Assembly (NCBI GenBank): GCA_900765115.1
Contig: CAAFQK010000026.1
Coordinates: forward strand, 1 to 64,000
DNA: 64,000 bases
Direction: 5' to 3'
From: an uncultured Collinsella sp.
GTDB taxonomy: Bacteria > Actinomycetota > Coriobacteriia > Coriobacteriales > Coriobacteriaceae
How positions within the stretch are numbered: position 1 is the first letter of the stretch; the number at the start of each line of letters is the position of its first letter. Of the stretch, positions 26,074 to 33,804 are shown one piece after another. Position numbers and translations under genes: made by a program. The notes under the pieces were generated by a model. That model searched no databases. It was not told where the DNA came from and worked only from the letters and a program-made list of their open reading frames with translations.

Positions 26074-26211
26074 GTTACGGCGTTTTACCAAACGCCGTAA
26101 CCGCTCGACGCTGCAAGCGTTCCTAAGCGGCAATCTGGCGTTCAATCGTCGGGCATGGCCACAAGGCCTATGCCCTCCTCTTTCACGCCACCTTGCTCGC
26201 TTAGGAACGCT
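26074..26211 (+). ncRNA. Candidate structured element, copy A
   Basis: First hairpin: 12-bp perfect stem GTTACGGCGTTT (26074-26085), loop TACC, complement 26090-26101. Then the shared phrase GCTCGACGCTGC. A long helix pairs 26116-26129 with 26198-26211 (14 bp perfect), extended by 26130-26133/26193-26196 and 26136-26140/26186-26190. The tip is GGGCATGGCC-ACAA-GGCCTATGCCC with one bulged T. A homologous element at 50191 keeps hairpin 1 exactly and changes the other helices in a compensatory way. It may be an RNA or a palindromic mobile DNA element; no open frame fits. Confidence 0.6.
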
Positions 26212-26333
26212 TTCGCTGTCCGTCCTCAACCTGTGATTCCGCCACGGTCCGCTTCGGTGCATGTTGGTCCCTTGGGGACGGAGGATAACGGATCATTTTG
26301 GGCTGCGGTGACACCCTTCCGAAGTTGCTTTGC
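26212..26333. repeat. Repeat-containing spacer with GGGGACGGAGGA motif
   Basis: No gene seen. Bases 26274-26294 match, at 20 of 21 positions, a stretch at 39993-40013 inside the M20 peptidase gene (GGGGACGGAGGA followed by AACGGATC), which points to a dispersed short repeat. Confidence 0.55.
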
Positions 26334-26489
26334 CCAAAACTATGCCGGATTACTACGATGAATTCGAAATCTCAGACCTCGGCATTGTTTTTCGTAAAAT
26401 CACAAGCTGTCTACCTGCGGTTTTGCTGGAGTGCAATTCGTTGTGGTTGGAGACTGGCGGTTTATCGTAGTAATCCGGCATAGTTTTGG
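26334..26489. repeat. 156-bp covarying palindromic element, copy 2
   Basis: Arms 26334-26362 and 26461-26489 are inverted repeats at 28 of 29 positions (CCAAAACTATGCCGGATTAC at the left end). The centre shares GTCTACCTGCGGTTTT (26409-26424) with the element at 16748-16909, while the arms differ, so pairing is kept but sequence is not. Confidence 0.75.
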
Positions 26490-26669
26490 AATGGTAGTAA
26501 ATAGATGGCAGCTACTGTGCCGCTACCGCCGCGATTTGCCTTCCATTTCCGAAACCTTTCCGCAACAATTTGCCCTTCGTGCCGCTCGACTCCGCTCGCA
26601 ACGTCCCCTGCGCTACACTTAGTCGCACTATGGCGCTGCTGCGCCGCGCCCGAACCAAGGGGGACACTC

Positions 26670-27494
26670 ATGAAGAACACTCAGCTGCTGCTGATTAACG
26701 ATATGTGCGGCTACGGCAAGGTCGCGCTTTCCGCCATGCTGCCGGTGCTGTCGCACATGGGCTACCGTATCCATAACCTGCCGACGGCGCTCGTTTCCGA
26801 CACGCTCAACTACCCCAAGTTCTACATCCACGACACCACCGAGTACGTGCGCCAAAGCCTCGCTATCTGGGAGGAGCTCGGCTTTGAGTTCGACGCCATT
26901 TCGACCGGCTTTATCGTGACCGAGGAAGAGACGCGCATCATCTCGGACTTTTGCCACCGCCGTGCGCAAAAGGGCACCAAGGTGTTCGTCGACCCCATCA
27001 TGGGCGACAACGGCAAGCTCTATGCGGGCGTGCCCGAGTCCACGATCGGTCTCATGCGCAGCCTGCTCGAGTGCGCCGACTATGCGGTGCCAAACTACAC
27101 CGAGGCGTGCCTGCTCACCGATACGCCCATTGCCGAGCAAATCACGCCCGATGAGGGCCGCGCTCTTGTGGATGCCGTGCGTGCCCTGGGCGCCAAGTCG
27201 GTGGTCATTACGAGCGCTGTGGTCGACGGTGCGAATGTCGTCATCGGTTACGACCATGTGGCGGGGGGGTACTTTACGATTCCCTTCGACCTGATCCCGG
27301 TCTACTTCCCGGGCACGGGCGACACGTTCTCGGCGGTGCTCGTCGGCCGCGTGATGGCCGGTTGGAGCCTGCAGCGCGCAACGGCCGATGCCATGCGTGT
27401 GGTGGCTGAGCTTATCGAGCGCAATGCCGACCAAGAGGACAAGTCCGCCGGCCTGCCCATCGAGGCCTGCCTGGATGTGATTGACCATGAGTAA
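26670..27494 (+). CDS. pdxY: Pyridoxal/pyridoxamine kinase
   Basis: Ribokinase-fold vitamin B6 kinase, 274 residues, phosphorylating pyridoxal or pyridoxamine with ATP to feed the PLP pool. NDMCGYGKVALSAMLPVLSHMG is the family N-terminal segment with substrate contacts; FVDPIMGDNGKLY and VPNYTEACLLT are the expected middle motifs; and PGTGDTFSAVLVG carries the catalytic Asp in G-T-G-D. The ATG at 26670 follows AAGGGGGAC. Its stop overlaps the next gene, so the two form an operon. A run of seven G lies in codons for A-G-G, not disturbing the frame. Distinguishing PdxK from PdxY needs a comparison I cannot run. Confidence 0.88.
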   Translation: MKNTQLLLINDMCGYGKVALSAMLPVLSHMGYRIHNLPTALVSDTLNYPKFYIHDTTEYVRQSLAIWEELGFEFDAISTGFIVTEEETRIISDFCHRRAQKGTKVFVDPIMGDNGKLYAGVPESTIGLMRSLLECADYAVPNYTEACLLTDTPIAEQITPDEGRALVDAVRALGAKSVVITSAVVDGANVVIGYDHVAGGYFTIPFDLIPVYFPGTGDTFSAVLVGRVMAGWSLQRATADAMRVVAELIERNADQEDKSAGLPIEACLDVIDHE

Positions 27495-27816
27495 CGCTGG
27501 CGAGGGCGGCGTCAAGCCTGCGGGCGAGAACGGGCCGCTCGGCGCGCCGCGTGGCAAGCGTCCGCGTATCCGCGTGAGCTGCGTGGACCAGCTGGGTGCG
27601 TGCCGCTGCCACCATGGTCACAAGCCGGGCGACGTTTTTGACTTCGACCGCGATCGCGGCAAGATGTGCTCCATGGCCTGCCACGTGGGCTTTCCCTATA
27701 TCGACATCCTGCGCTACGGCGGCACCGTGCCTGGCAACAAGCCCGGCACGGCAAAGTTCTGCTGCCCCGAGGTCGATACGTTGAACGTCTGGCTCGCCGA
27801 GATCGTCGACGAGTAA
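27487..27816 (+). CDS. TIGR04076-like small cysteine-rich protein
   Basis: A 109-residue protein beginning inside the last codons of the kinase gene (ATGAGTAA overlap), so translationally coupled. A basic N-terminal linker is followed by RIRVSCVDQLGACRCHHGHKPGDVFDF, then KMCSMACHVGFPYIDILRYGG and FCCPEVDTLNVWLAEIVDE. The cysteine spacing and the G-D-x-F-x-F turn match the TIGR04076 family of unknown function, often found in anaerobes. Metal binding is plausible from the cysteines and histidines but unproven. Confidence 0.75.
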   Translation: MSNAGEGGVKPAGENGPLGAPRGKRPRIRVSCVDQLGACRCHHGHKPGDVFDFDRDRGKMCSMACHVGFPYIDILRYGGTVPGNKPGTAKFCCPEVDTLNVWLAEIVDE

Positions 27817-27818
27817 TC

Positions 27819-27941
27819 GAGCGTGGATTTTCGCCCGCCAAGATAATGAGCGTGGATAATCTCCCGTTTAGAGCGTGGTTTTACGCTCAAAGTGGGAGAA
27901 AATCCACGCTCAATTTGTATGCGGGAGATTATCCACGCTCA
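27819..27941. repeat. Nested palindromes of the GAGCGTGGATAATCTCCC family
   Basis: Four related arms: 27819-27832, 27847-27866, 27893-27912 and 27921-27941. Arm 2 can pair with arm 3 or arm 4, and arm 1 with arm 3 or arm 4, so nested or crossed foldings are both possible. A simpler copy is at 35663-35728. It lies between convergent genes. Confidence 0.8.
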
Positions 27942-27986
27942 TTTTATGCCGATGGCGTGGCTCACGCATCCGCGCCGCCCGGGCGC

Positions 27987-28433
27987 CTACAGTTGCTCGA
28001 GCATGGCCGTGCAGCCGGCGAGCACATCGCGGTAGGTGGCATCGAAGTTGCCGGTGTACCAGGGATCGGCGACGTCGCCGGGGCGATCGGTCCAATCCAG
28101 CAGCCGCGAAATCTTGCCGTCGGCATCGTCGCCGAAGATGCGACGCAGGCCGCGCGCGTTCTCGGCATCCATATAGACGATGTGGTCCCAGTCACCATAC
28201 TCCGCGCGACGAACCTGGCGCGCGCGGTGCGCAACGACGGGAATCCCGACCTCGCGCAGCTTGGCGACGGTGCCATGATGCGGAGGGTTGCCAATCTCCT
28301 CGGTCGAGGTCGCGGCAGAATCAATGACGAACTCCGCCTCGCGCCCAGCACGGCGCACCAGCTCGGCAAACACCGACTCAGCCATCGTCGAGCGACAGAT
28401 ATTCCCGTGGCAAATAAACAGTACGTGCTGCAT
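27987..28433 (-). CDS. Low-molecular-weight protein tyrosine phosphatase
   Basis: LMW-PTP family, 148 residues, cytosolic. The P-loop CHGNICRS at residues 8-15 gives nucleophile Cys8 and Arg14; the second conserved segment VADPWYTG carries the general-acid Asp in D-P-W. Bacterial members dephosphorylate tyrosine kinases, arginine-phosphorylated proteins or small phosphates; no polysaccharide kinase neighbour is present to decide. AAAGGA lies before the start codon. It is downstream of and co-directional with the DUF4143 ATPase, 33 bases apart. Confidence 0.92.
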   Translation of the reverse strand: MQHVLFICHGNICRSTMAESVFAELVRRAGREAEFVIDSAATSTEEIGNPPHHGTVAKLREVGIPVVAHRARQVRRAEYGDWDHIVYMDAENARGLRRIFGDDADGKISRLLDWTDRPGDVADPWYTGNFDATYRDVLAGCTAMLEQL

Positions 28434-28466
28434 ATGATGGTTCCTTTCTGGGCGGTCGCGCGGGGG

Positions 28467-29837
28467 TTACAGACTGCCCTTGAGGCAGTTTGCTCCGATA
28501 AAGCCCGCTGCGTACAAGGGGAGATGGCGCAGCTCGCGTCCGTCATCGGTTTCGCTGCGGGCAAAATTGTTCTCGGACAATATGTAGACATACGGCGACC
28601 GGGCTTTTTCCATAAACGACCCGAGCGTTCTCGCGCGCACGTTGCGTGCGGATTTTACCTCGACGGGAACGATCTCCATACGGTCGGTCTGAAGTAGAAA
28701 ATCGAGCTCGCCGTTCGTCTTCCAAGACGACGGTGGCATCCAGTAATACGTCTGCAAACCATTGCCCGAAAATGCCTGCATGACCGAGTTCTCCGCCAAG
28801 GCACCTCGAAAGTCGGAAGACAGCGCAATGGCGGAATCCTCTTTGAGGTCGAGCCAGAGTCGCGGGTTGATACCGAGTTTGTAGAACATGAGGCCCGTAT
28901 CGAGAAGATAGACTTTAAAGAAGCTCCCGTCTTCGTCGTCGAAGGGGACGAGGGGAGGTTCGATGCCTTCGGTCAGGTTGTTGACCGATATGATGCCGGC
29001 GCCCTCGAGCCAGTCGAGTGGCTCGATGAGCTTTGCGCGTCGGCCTCCGCGTTCGACCTCGGAGTACTTGAATTTCTTGGTTGAGGATCGTAGCAGCTGG
29101 GATGGAATGGAGCGCCAGACCTTGCGCGCTGCCACGCCGCTGATCCCGTTTTCGGGGTCGGTCATATCGGCGGTGTAGGTCTCGTCGATTTCGCGCTGCT
29201 CGACGCGCGCGTCTTCGATGGATAGTGTCTTGCGATATGCGTTGACGGCGGCGGGCATGCCGCCCACGATCTGGTATCGATGAAACAGGCTGAGCGTGGC
29301 TTGATGCGCGACGTAGGCCTCAAGCGTGCCGGCGTGGGCGCGAATGGCATCCGCCATCTGCTCCTCACCGAGCGCCCAGAGAAACTCCTCGAACGACATA
29401 GGATGCATGGTCTCTTGACGGACGCCGCTGGGAAAAGGCAACTTGCGCTTGCGCGTGGCGACGCCGAGCTGGCTGCCGGTCGCGCATATGCGCCAGCCCG
29501 AACCCGAGAAAAAGCGAAGCGAGTTGAGCGCGCGTTCGCAGAGCTGCACCTCGTCAAACAGGATGAATGCGGTTTCCTTGCGAATGGGGGTGCGCTTATA
29601 GTCTGAGATTCGTGCCACGATGGTGTCTACGTCGTCGGTGGGGCAGTCGAACAGTGGGGCAATCAGCTCAAGATCGGTCTGAAAGTCGAGTTTGACAAAT
29701 GCATCGCCGGCGATTCGTCTGCCGATTTCCTCGGCAGCGTACGTTTTGCCCACGCGTCGCGCACCACGGATGAGGAGGGGGCGCGAGGCGTCCTTTGTCG
29801 CCCATGATTCGATAACGGATTCGATTGATCTGCGCAT
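28467..29837 (-). CDS. AAA ATPase with DUF4143 nuclease-like C-terminus
   Basis: 456 residues. The N-terminal AAA_14 P-loop domain has LLIRGARRVGKTYAAEE (Walker A) and AFILFDEVQLCERA (Walker B), ATGSQLGVA as sensor 1, and HPMSFEEFLWALGE, characteristic of this family. The middle is helical with IVGGMPAAVNAY. The C-terminal DUF4143 part has GELDFLLQTD and VPVEVKSA, spaced like the E/D...E-x-K core of PD-(D/E)xK nucleases. The role of this widespread family is not established. Three phased repeats lie 22-102 bases upstream of its start. A second member lies at 47578. Confidence 0.88.
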   Translation of the reverse strand: MRRSIESVIESWATKDASRPLLIRGARRVGKTYAAEEIGRRIAGDAFVKLDFQTDLELIAPLFDCPTDDVDTIVARISDYKRTPIRKETAFILFDEVQLCERALNSLRFFSGSGWRICATGSQLGVATRKRKLPFPSGVRQETMHPMSFEEFLWALGEEQMADAIRAHAGTLEAYVAHQATLSLFHRYQIVGGMPAAVNAYRKTLSIEDARVEQREIDETYTADMTDPENGISGVAARKVWRSIPSQLLRSSTKKFKYSEVERGGRRAKLIEPLDWLEGAGIISVNNLTEGIEPPLVPFDDEDGSFFKVYLLDTGLMFYKLGINPRLWLDLKEDSAIALSSDFRGALAENSVMQAFSGNGLQTYYWMPPSSWKTNGELDFLLQTDRMEIVPVEVKSARNVRARTLGSFMEKARSPYVYILSENNFARSETDDGRELRHLPLYAAGFIGANCLKGSL

Positions 29838-29858
29838 GGGGCTGCCTTTCCAATTTCA

Positions 29859-29939
29859 TGTACTTCAAATACATAGTTTAGTACGATTTCGTGTACTTGA
29901 AATACACGAAATCGTGGAAAAACGTGTATTTCAAGTACA
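29859..29939 (-). repeat. Three 15-bp palindromic repeats at exact 33-bp period
   Basis: TGTACTTCAAATACA (29859-29873), TGTACTTGAAATACA (29892-29906) and TGTATTTCAAGTACA (29925-29939) are near-palindromes whose starts are 33 bases apart. They lie immediately upstream of the DUF4143 ATPase gene. This spacing, about three helical turns, suggests a protein binding cooperatively on one DNA face. Confidence 0.85.
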
Positions 29940-30049
29940 CGAAATTGAACCGCTGGAGCCTGCGGGCGGATAAACACTGCTCGTATGGTGTGGTTTTCAT
30001 CGGACGCCCGCTGCGCTGAGCTGTACTTGCGCCTGCCTCGATCCCACCC

Positions 30050-31315
30050 CTATGCCTGCATCGAAGATTGTGCTGCCCGCTTGCGCTCCCAGCGTGCCAG
30101 CTTGATCGTCACTAGCGTGAGTATCCAGGCTACGAGCGAGAATGCGGCGCCAACCGCGCCCACGTAGGCAATGCCAATCCCGCTTACCACGGCGCCGCCC
30201 ACCGCGGTGCCAAACGAGATGCCGACGTTAAACGCCATGGGCTCCACCGAGCTCGCGAGCACCATCGATTTGGGGTGGCGGCTGCGGGCCACGTCCATAA
30301 AGTGCGTGATGCACGAGACCGAGAACAGATACATGAGCATCGCCAGACTAAAGACAAAGGCAAGCGCGAGGGGCATGGTGCCGCCAACGGCAAACAGCCC
30401 AAACAGAGCCGCGGCCTGGAGCACAAACGTCACGAGCAGCGCCTTCATGCCAAAGCGCGCATCGATCCATCCGCCCAGGATGTTCGAGATCGGGCAGAAC
30501 ACGCCGTAGGCCATAAGGGTGGTGCTCGCCTGAACGGTGCCCATGCCCAGCACCTGCTCCAGATAGGGCGTCACGTAGCCGTAGAACACATAGACCGAGC
30601 CCACGCCAAACAAGAAGATGAGCATGCCGGTGATGATGCTCGGTTCGCGCAGAAGCCCCGCCTGCTCGCGGAAGGTGGCAGGCTCGTCGGTCTGGCCGGC
30701 GCGCGGCATAAACGCCACGAGCGCGGCGCAGATCAGAACGGCGAAGGTCAGCGTGCCGTACATGGCAACGTGCCAGTCGAGCGTGTCGGCCACAAACTTG
30801 CCGATCGAGGTCACAAAGACCATCGCCACGGAGAATGCGCCGTACACCACCGAGATAGCGAGTGAGGTCTGCTGCGGGGACAGCAGCTCGGGGATATACG
30901 TCACGCCCACGGCGAGCAGTGCGCCCGAGACGGAGCCCAAGATGATGCGCGAGGCAAACAGCACTTGGAAGTTGGGCGCCAACGCCATGACAAGATTACC
31001 GAGTACAAAGACAATGCTGTAGCACACGAGTAACTGGTAACGGCGGAAGCGTCCCGTGCTGAGCGCAAGCGCCGGCGTTGCGATGGCGTAGACGAGCGCG
31101 AACACGCTGATGAGTTGGCCTGCGGTGGCAAGTGAGATGCCGAGCTCCGTCGCCAGGTCGCTCTCGATGCCGATGACCACGAACTCCGAGCAGCCGAGCG
31201 AAAAGCCTAACAACACGAGCAGCGCTAGGCAGAGGTTGGTGCGCGCGGGGGAAAGCGCGGCAGCGGTTGATGCTGTTGTGGACGAGGTTGCGGTGGTCAA
31301 GGCGGTTGCTCCCAT
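30050..31315 (-). CDS. MFS transporter, DHA1/AraJ-like
   Basis: Twelve-segment major facilitator, 421 residues. After a 25-residue serine/threonine/alanine-rich tail come LGFSLGCSEFVVIGIESDLATELGISLATAGQLISVFALVYAIATPALA, typical of the DHA1 drug/sugar/nucleoside efflux branch (AraJ, PbuE, YdhP). RIILGSVSGALLAVGVTYIPELL corresponds to the antiporter-like helix 5. No linked regulator or enzyme suggests a substrate. Only weak ribosome-site sequence is seen before the ATG. It is divergent from the isomerase fusion gene. Confidence 0.85.
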   Translation of the reverse strand: MGATALTTATSSTTASTAAALSPARTNLCLALLVLLGFSLGCSEFVVIGIESDLATELGISLATAGQLISVFALVYAIATPALALSTGRFRRYQLLVCYSIVFVLGNLVMALAPNFQVLFASRIILGSVSGALLAVGVTYIPELLSPQQTSLAISVVYGAFSVAMVFVTSIGKFVADTLDWHVAMYGTLTFAVLICAALVAFMPRAGQTDEPATFREQAGLLREPSIITGMLIFLFGVGSVYVFYGYVTPYLEQVLGMGTVQASTTLMAYGVFCPISNILGGWIDARFGMKALLVTFVLQAAALFGLFAVGGTMPLALAFVFSLAMLMYLFSVSCITHFMDVARSRHPKSMVLASSVEPMAFNVGISFGTAVGGAVVSGIGIAYVGAVGAAFSLVAWILTLVTIKLARWERKRAAQSSMQA

Positions 31316-31461
31316 GTTGCGTTATATGAGCTAGATTCAGTCTCTGCAACTCTAGCAGAATACGACAAGAAGCAGCGCCTTTGTCACGGTCTGCGCTTGC
31401 CTGTATAGTCGCAATACAGGCGAAGATGGTCTCAGGTACATCGCGGGCGACAGGAGATCCC

Positions 31462-32409
31462 ATGGGTATGCACACGACAAAGGTTGCAGTGGGCGAGGGC
31501 AAGTTTACGCTCGAGGCCCAGCTGACGGTGACGCCGCGAGGCATGGCGGTGTACGCCTGCTCGCCGGAGTTCGCACACCTGGGCGCCACGGCGCAGGCCA
31601 TTCCGCGTCCCGAGCCCGGACGCACGGCGACTGTGAGCATCCTTGCCGTTCCGTGCCATCGCGACGAGATCCCGGCGCACGACATTGCGGCGGCGCTCGC
31701 TACGCGCTTTGGTGTGCCGGTAACCGCAAGCATGGGTTTTCATGTTGAACAGGCGAGCAAGGACGACTTGCAGCGCGTGCTCAATACCACGAAGGAGCTC
31801 ATCGTCGCGCTCGAAGAAACCGCGGCCCGCATCTTGCGCGCCGGCTGGGATGAGGGCGGTGCGGGTGCCGAGGTCGTGGCGGTCGATGCCGCGACGGGCA
31901 AAGCGCTCACCCCCGTCGATCGCATCAAAGCTCATACCGGCGAGGGTATCCTGCACCAAGCATTCCTGACGCTTCTGGTCGAGGGCCAGGGCGAAAACAT
32001 GCGCCTGCTGCTCTGTCGCCGCAGCCCGCTCAAGCGCCTGTGGGGCGGGGTGCTGGCCGATAGCTGCGCCGGCCATCCGCTCCCAGGGGAGGGCGTCGCC
32101 GCCGCGACGGCGCGTCGCATCAACGAAGAGCTCGGCATCATGCGCGAGCCGGACGAGCTCAAGCATCTGGGGCACGTGGTGTACCGCGAGGATCACGGCG
32201 ACGGCCGCTGTGAGTGCGAATGGTGCGAGGTCTACCTGGCCCGTGTTAAGCCGGGCGAGCTGCACATCAACCAAGAGGAAATATCGGAAGTACGCCGCGT
32301 GGCCCTCTCCGAGCTCGACGGCTATCTGCAAGGTCATCCCGAGCAGTTGGCCCCCTGGCTCCGCGAGGCCCTCAGCGATCCGTCTATCCGCACGGCCCTC
32401 GCCATGTAA
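31462..32409 (+). CDS. LpdD-like domain fused to type I isopentenyl-diphosphate isomerase
   Basis: 315 residues in two parts. Residues 1-120 resemble the small LpdD-type protein (gallate decarboxylase subunit D, prenylated-flavin chaperone): TVSILAVPCHRDEIPAHDIAAALATRFGVPV and HVEQASKDDLQRVLNTTKELI. Residues 150-310 form a NUDIX-fold type I IPP isomerase: H158 in KAHTG, H165 in LHQAF, C202 and H205 in SCAGHP, and E251/E253 in ECEWC correspond to the catalytic Cys/Glu and metal ligands of E. coli Idi. It should interconvert IPP and DMAPP. The ATG at 31462 follows GGAGATCCC. The fusion is unusual and links DMAPP to prenyl-FMN chemistry. Confidence 0.82.
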   Translation: MGMHTTKVAVGEGKFTLEAQLTVTPRGMAVYACSPEFAHLGATAQAIPRPEPGRTATVSILAVPCHRDEIPAHDIAAALATRFGVPVTASMGFHVEQASKDDLQRVLNTTKELIVALEETAARILRAGWDEGGAGAEVVAVDAATGKALTPVDRIKAHTGEGILHQAFLTLLVEGQGENMRLLLCRRSPLKRLWGGVLADSCAGHPLPGEGVAAATARRINEELGIMREPDELKHLGHVVYREDHGDGRCECEWCEVYLARVKPGELHINQEEISEVRRVALSELDGYLQGHPEQLAPWLREALSDPSIRTALAM

Positions 32410-32418
32410 TCGCTGCCC

Positions 32419-32483
32419 AAACCGTCCCAACATTCGATGAAAATCTCAAAAATGAGAAAAAACGCCGAATGTTGGGACGGTTT
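32419..32483 (+). terminator. Hairpin terminator after the isomerase fusion
   Basis: 18-bp perfect arms 32419-32436 and 32466-32483 (AAACCGTCCCAACATTCG and complement), with a smaller CTCA/TGAG stem in the loop and TT after the second arm. Confidence 0.75.
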
Positions 32484-32595
32484 TCCTGTCTGCGTCGGCG
32501 GCCCCCCGTGCCATCTGGGGGTATAAGGCAAGCAAGTGTTTATTTGCGAGGCTTAAGGGGCGCCCCGCATGGATGGGTGCGAGGGGAGTTTTGCA

Positions 32596-33699
32596 ATGGT
32601 CGTTGACAAGGCAAACAGGAAAAAGATGTCCAGGGTGGCGGCAACCGCGGCACTCGCCGGCGCCCTTGCCATCGGCGCGGGCGGCTGCGCGGCTGCAAAG
32701 CCTGCGGGGTCGAGTTCTGGTAGCGCACCGGTGCACAAAGAGCAGGTCAAGAAGACTCCCGCACAGCTGGCGGCCGTGGCATACCGCGAGGTCCTCGAAG
32801 ACCCGCAGGGCTACTTTGGACGTAATGACGGGCTCGAGGAGCAGTTTGTTGCCGATGCGGAGTACACCTACGCTCTGGTAAACATGTCGACAGACGAGCT
32901 GCCACAGCTGCTCGTCTGCGCATCGGGATCGAATGACGCGTGGAATGGTATGGAATCCGTGCAGGTATTTTCCTTTGACGCGAAGAGCGGCTCGCTTGTC
33001 ACGCCGACGGAGGATCTCGCGGCGGGCGTTGCCGGCGCCGGCGGGTTCCGTGACAGTCTGTCGTATTCGGCTGCCGGAAACGGGCTGCTATATTCTACGC
33101 TTTCGTCTGGAACGGGCATGGGCTCTATTGTGCGTATCACGCTCGACGGTGACCAGCTTTCCCAGACGTTTGCCGCGCCCGTCGACCTGTCGTCCGGTTC
33201 GAAGCTTTCTTCTGTCGTGAGTTCTGAGGGCAGGGAGATCACGTGGACAGATGTTGCCGACGACTCGGCTCTGAAGGATCTTGAAAGCGGAAGCTGGAAG
33301 AGCACTGTCGAGAAGGGCTCGGGTGCGGCCGATGCCGCACGGGCTGCCGGTTTGGCGACGTTTACGGGCACGGTGCGCATTCTTGATGACGCCGGGGTGT
33401 GCGACCTGCAGGGAGTAGCGAACCCCAACCCGGATTACCCGAGCGGCCACAGCTATGTCGTGCTCGATTTGGGAGGCGAACAGCAGGTGATGTGTCTCAG
33501 CGGTGATGGCTCCAGTCTGCGCGACGGAAACACCTCGCTGCTTTTGCTCGACACCACCGATTCCGGAAACTCGTGGAGCGCTCTCGATGGCAAGACCGTC
33601 ACGGTCGCCGTCGATACGCCCCAGTGCTCTTGGCCGTCGGATACCGGCTTGCCGCTGGGCTCGCCGCGGTGCGCCGGCCATGTTGCTGTCATCGGCTAG
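32596..33699 (+). CDS. Predicted lipoprotein, unknown function
   Basis: 367 residues. The N-terminus is basic, followed by a hydrophobic stretch ending LAIGAGGC, a plausible lipobox, then a serine/glycine-rich spacer. The mature part has no motif I recognise; it starts with helical KKTPAQLAAVAYREVLEDPQG and later contains LPQLLVCASGSNDAWNGMESVQVFSFDAKSG, reminiscent of secreted proteins that carry a calcium/propeller-like stress domain. The ATG at 32596 follows GAGGGGAG. An earlier in-frame ATG at 32569 lies upstream of that site. A terminator follows, so it is likely monocistronic. Confidence 0.7.
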   Translation: MVVDKANRKKMSRVAATAALAGALAIGAGGCAAAKPAGSSSGSAPVHKEQVKKTPAQLAAVAYREVLEDPQGYFGRNDGLEEQFVADAEYTYALVNMSTDELPQLLVCASGSNDAWNGMESVQVFSFDAKSGSLVTPTEDLAAGVAGAGGFRDSLSYSAAGNGLLYSTLSSGTGMGSIVRITLDGDQLSQTFAAPVDLSSGSKLSSVVSSEGREITWTDVADDSALKDLESGSWKSTVEKGSGAADAARAAGLATFTGTVRILDDAGVCDLQGVANPNPDYPSGHSYVVLDLGGEQQVMCLSGDGSSLRDGNTSLLLLDTTDSGNSWSALDGKTVTVAVDTPQCSWPSDTGLPLGSPRCAGHVAVIG

Positions 33700-33706
33700 A
33701 TTGCAT

Positions 33707-33743
33707 AATGCGGAAAAGGACCAATTTCTTTTCCGCATTTTTA
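33707..33743 (+). terminator. Intrinsic terminator after the lipoprotein gene
   Basis: 12-bp stem AATGCGGAAAAG (33707-33718) with complement 33728-33739, then TTT. Confidence 0.8.
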
Positions 33744-33804
33744 TGCTCCGTACCTGCGGTGATGGGTATACATATACCAATTATGAGTAGGGTGGAGGTG
33801 CAAT

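Noticed and set aside
27263..27269. G7 tract in the pyridoxal kinase gene as a phase switch
   Set aside because: Seven bases within a metabolic enzyme, encoding a normal Gly pair; too weak a case.
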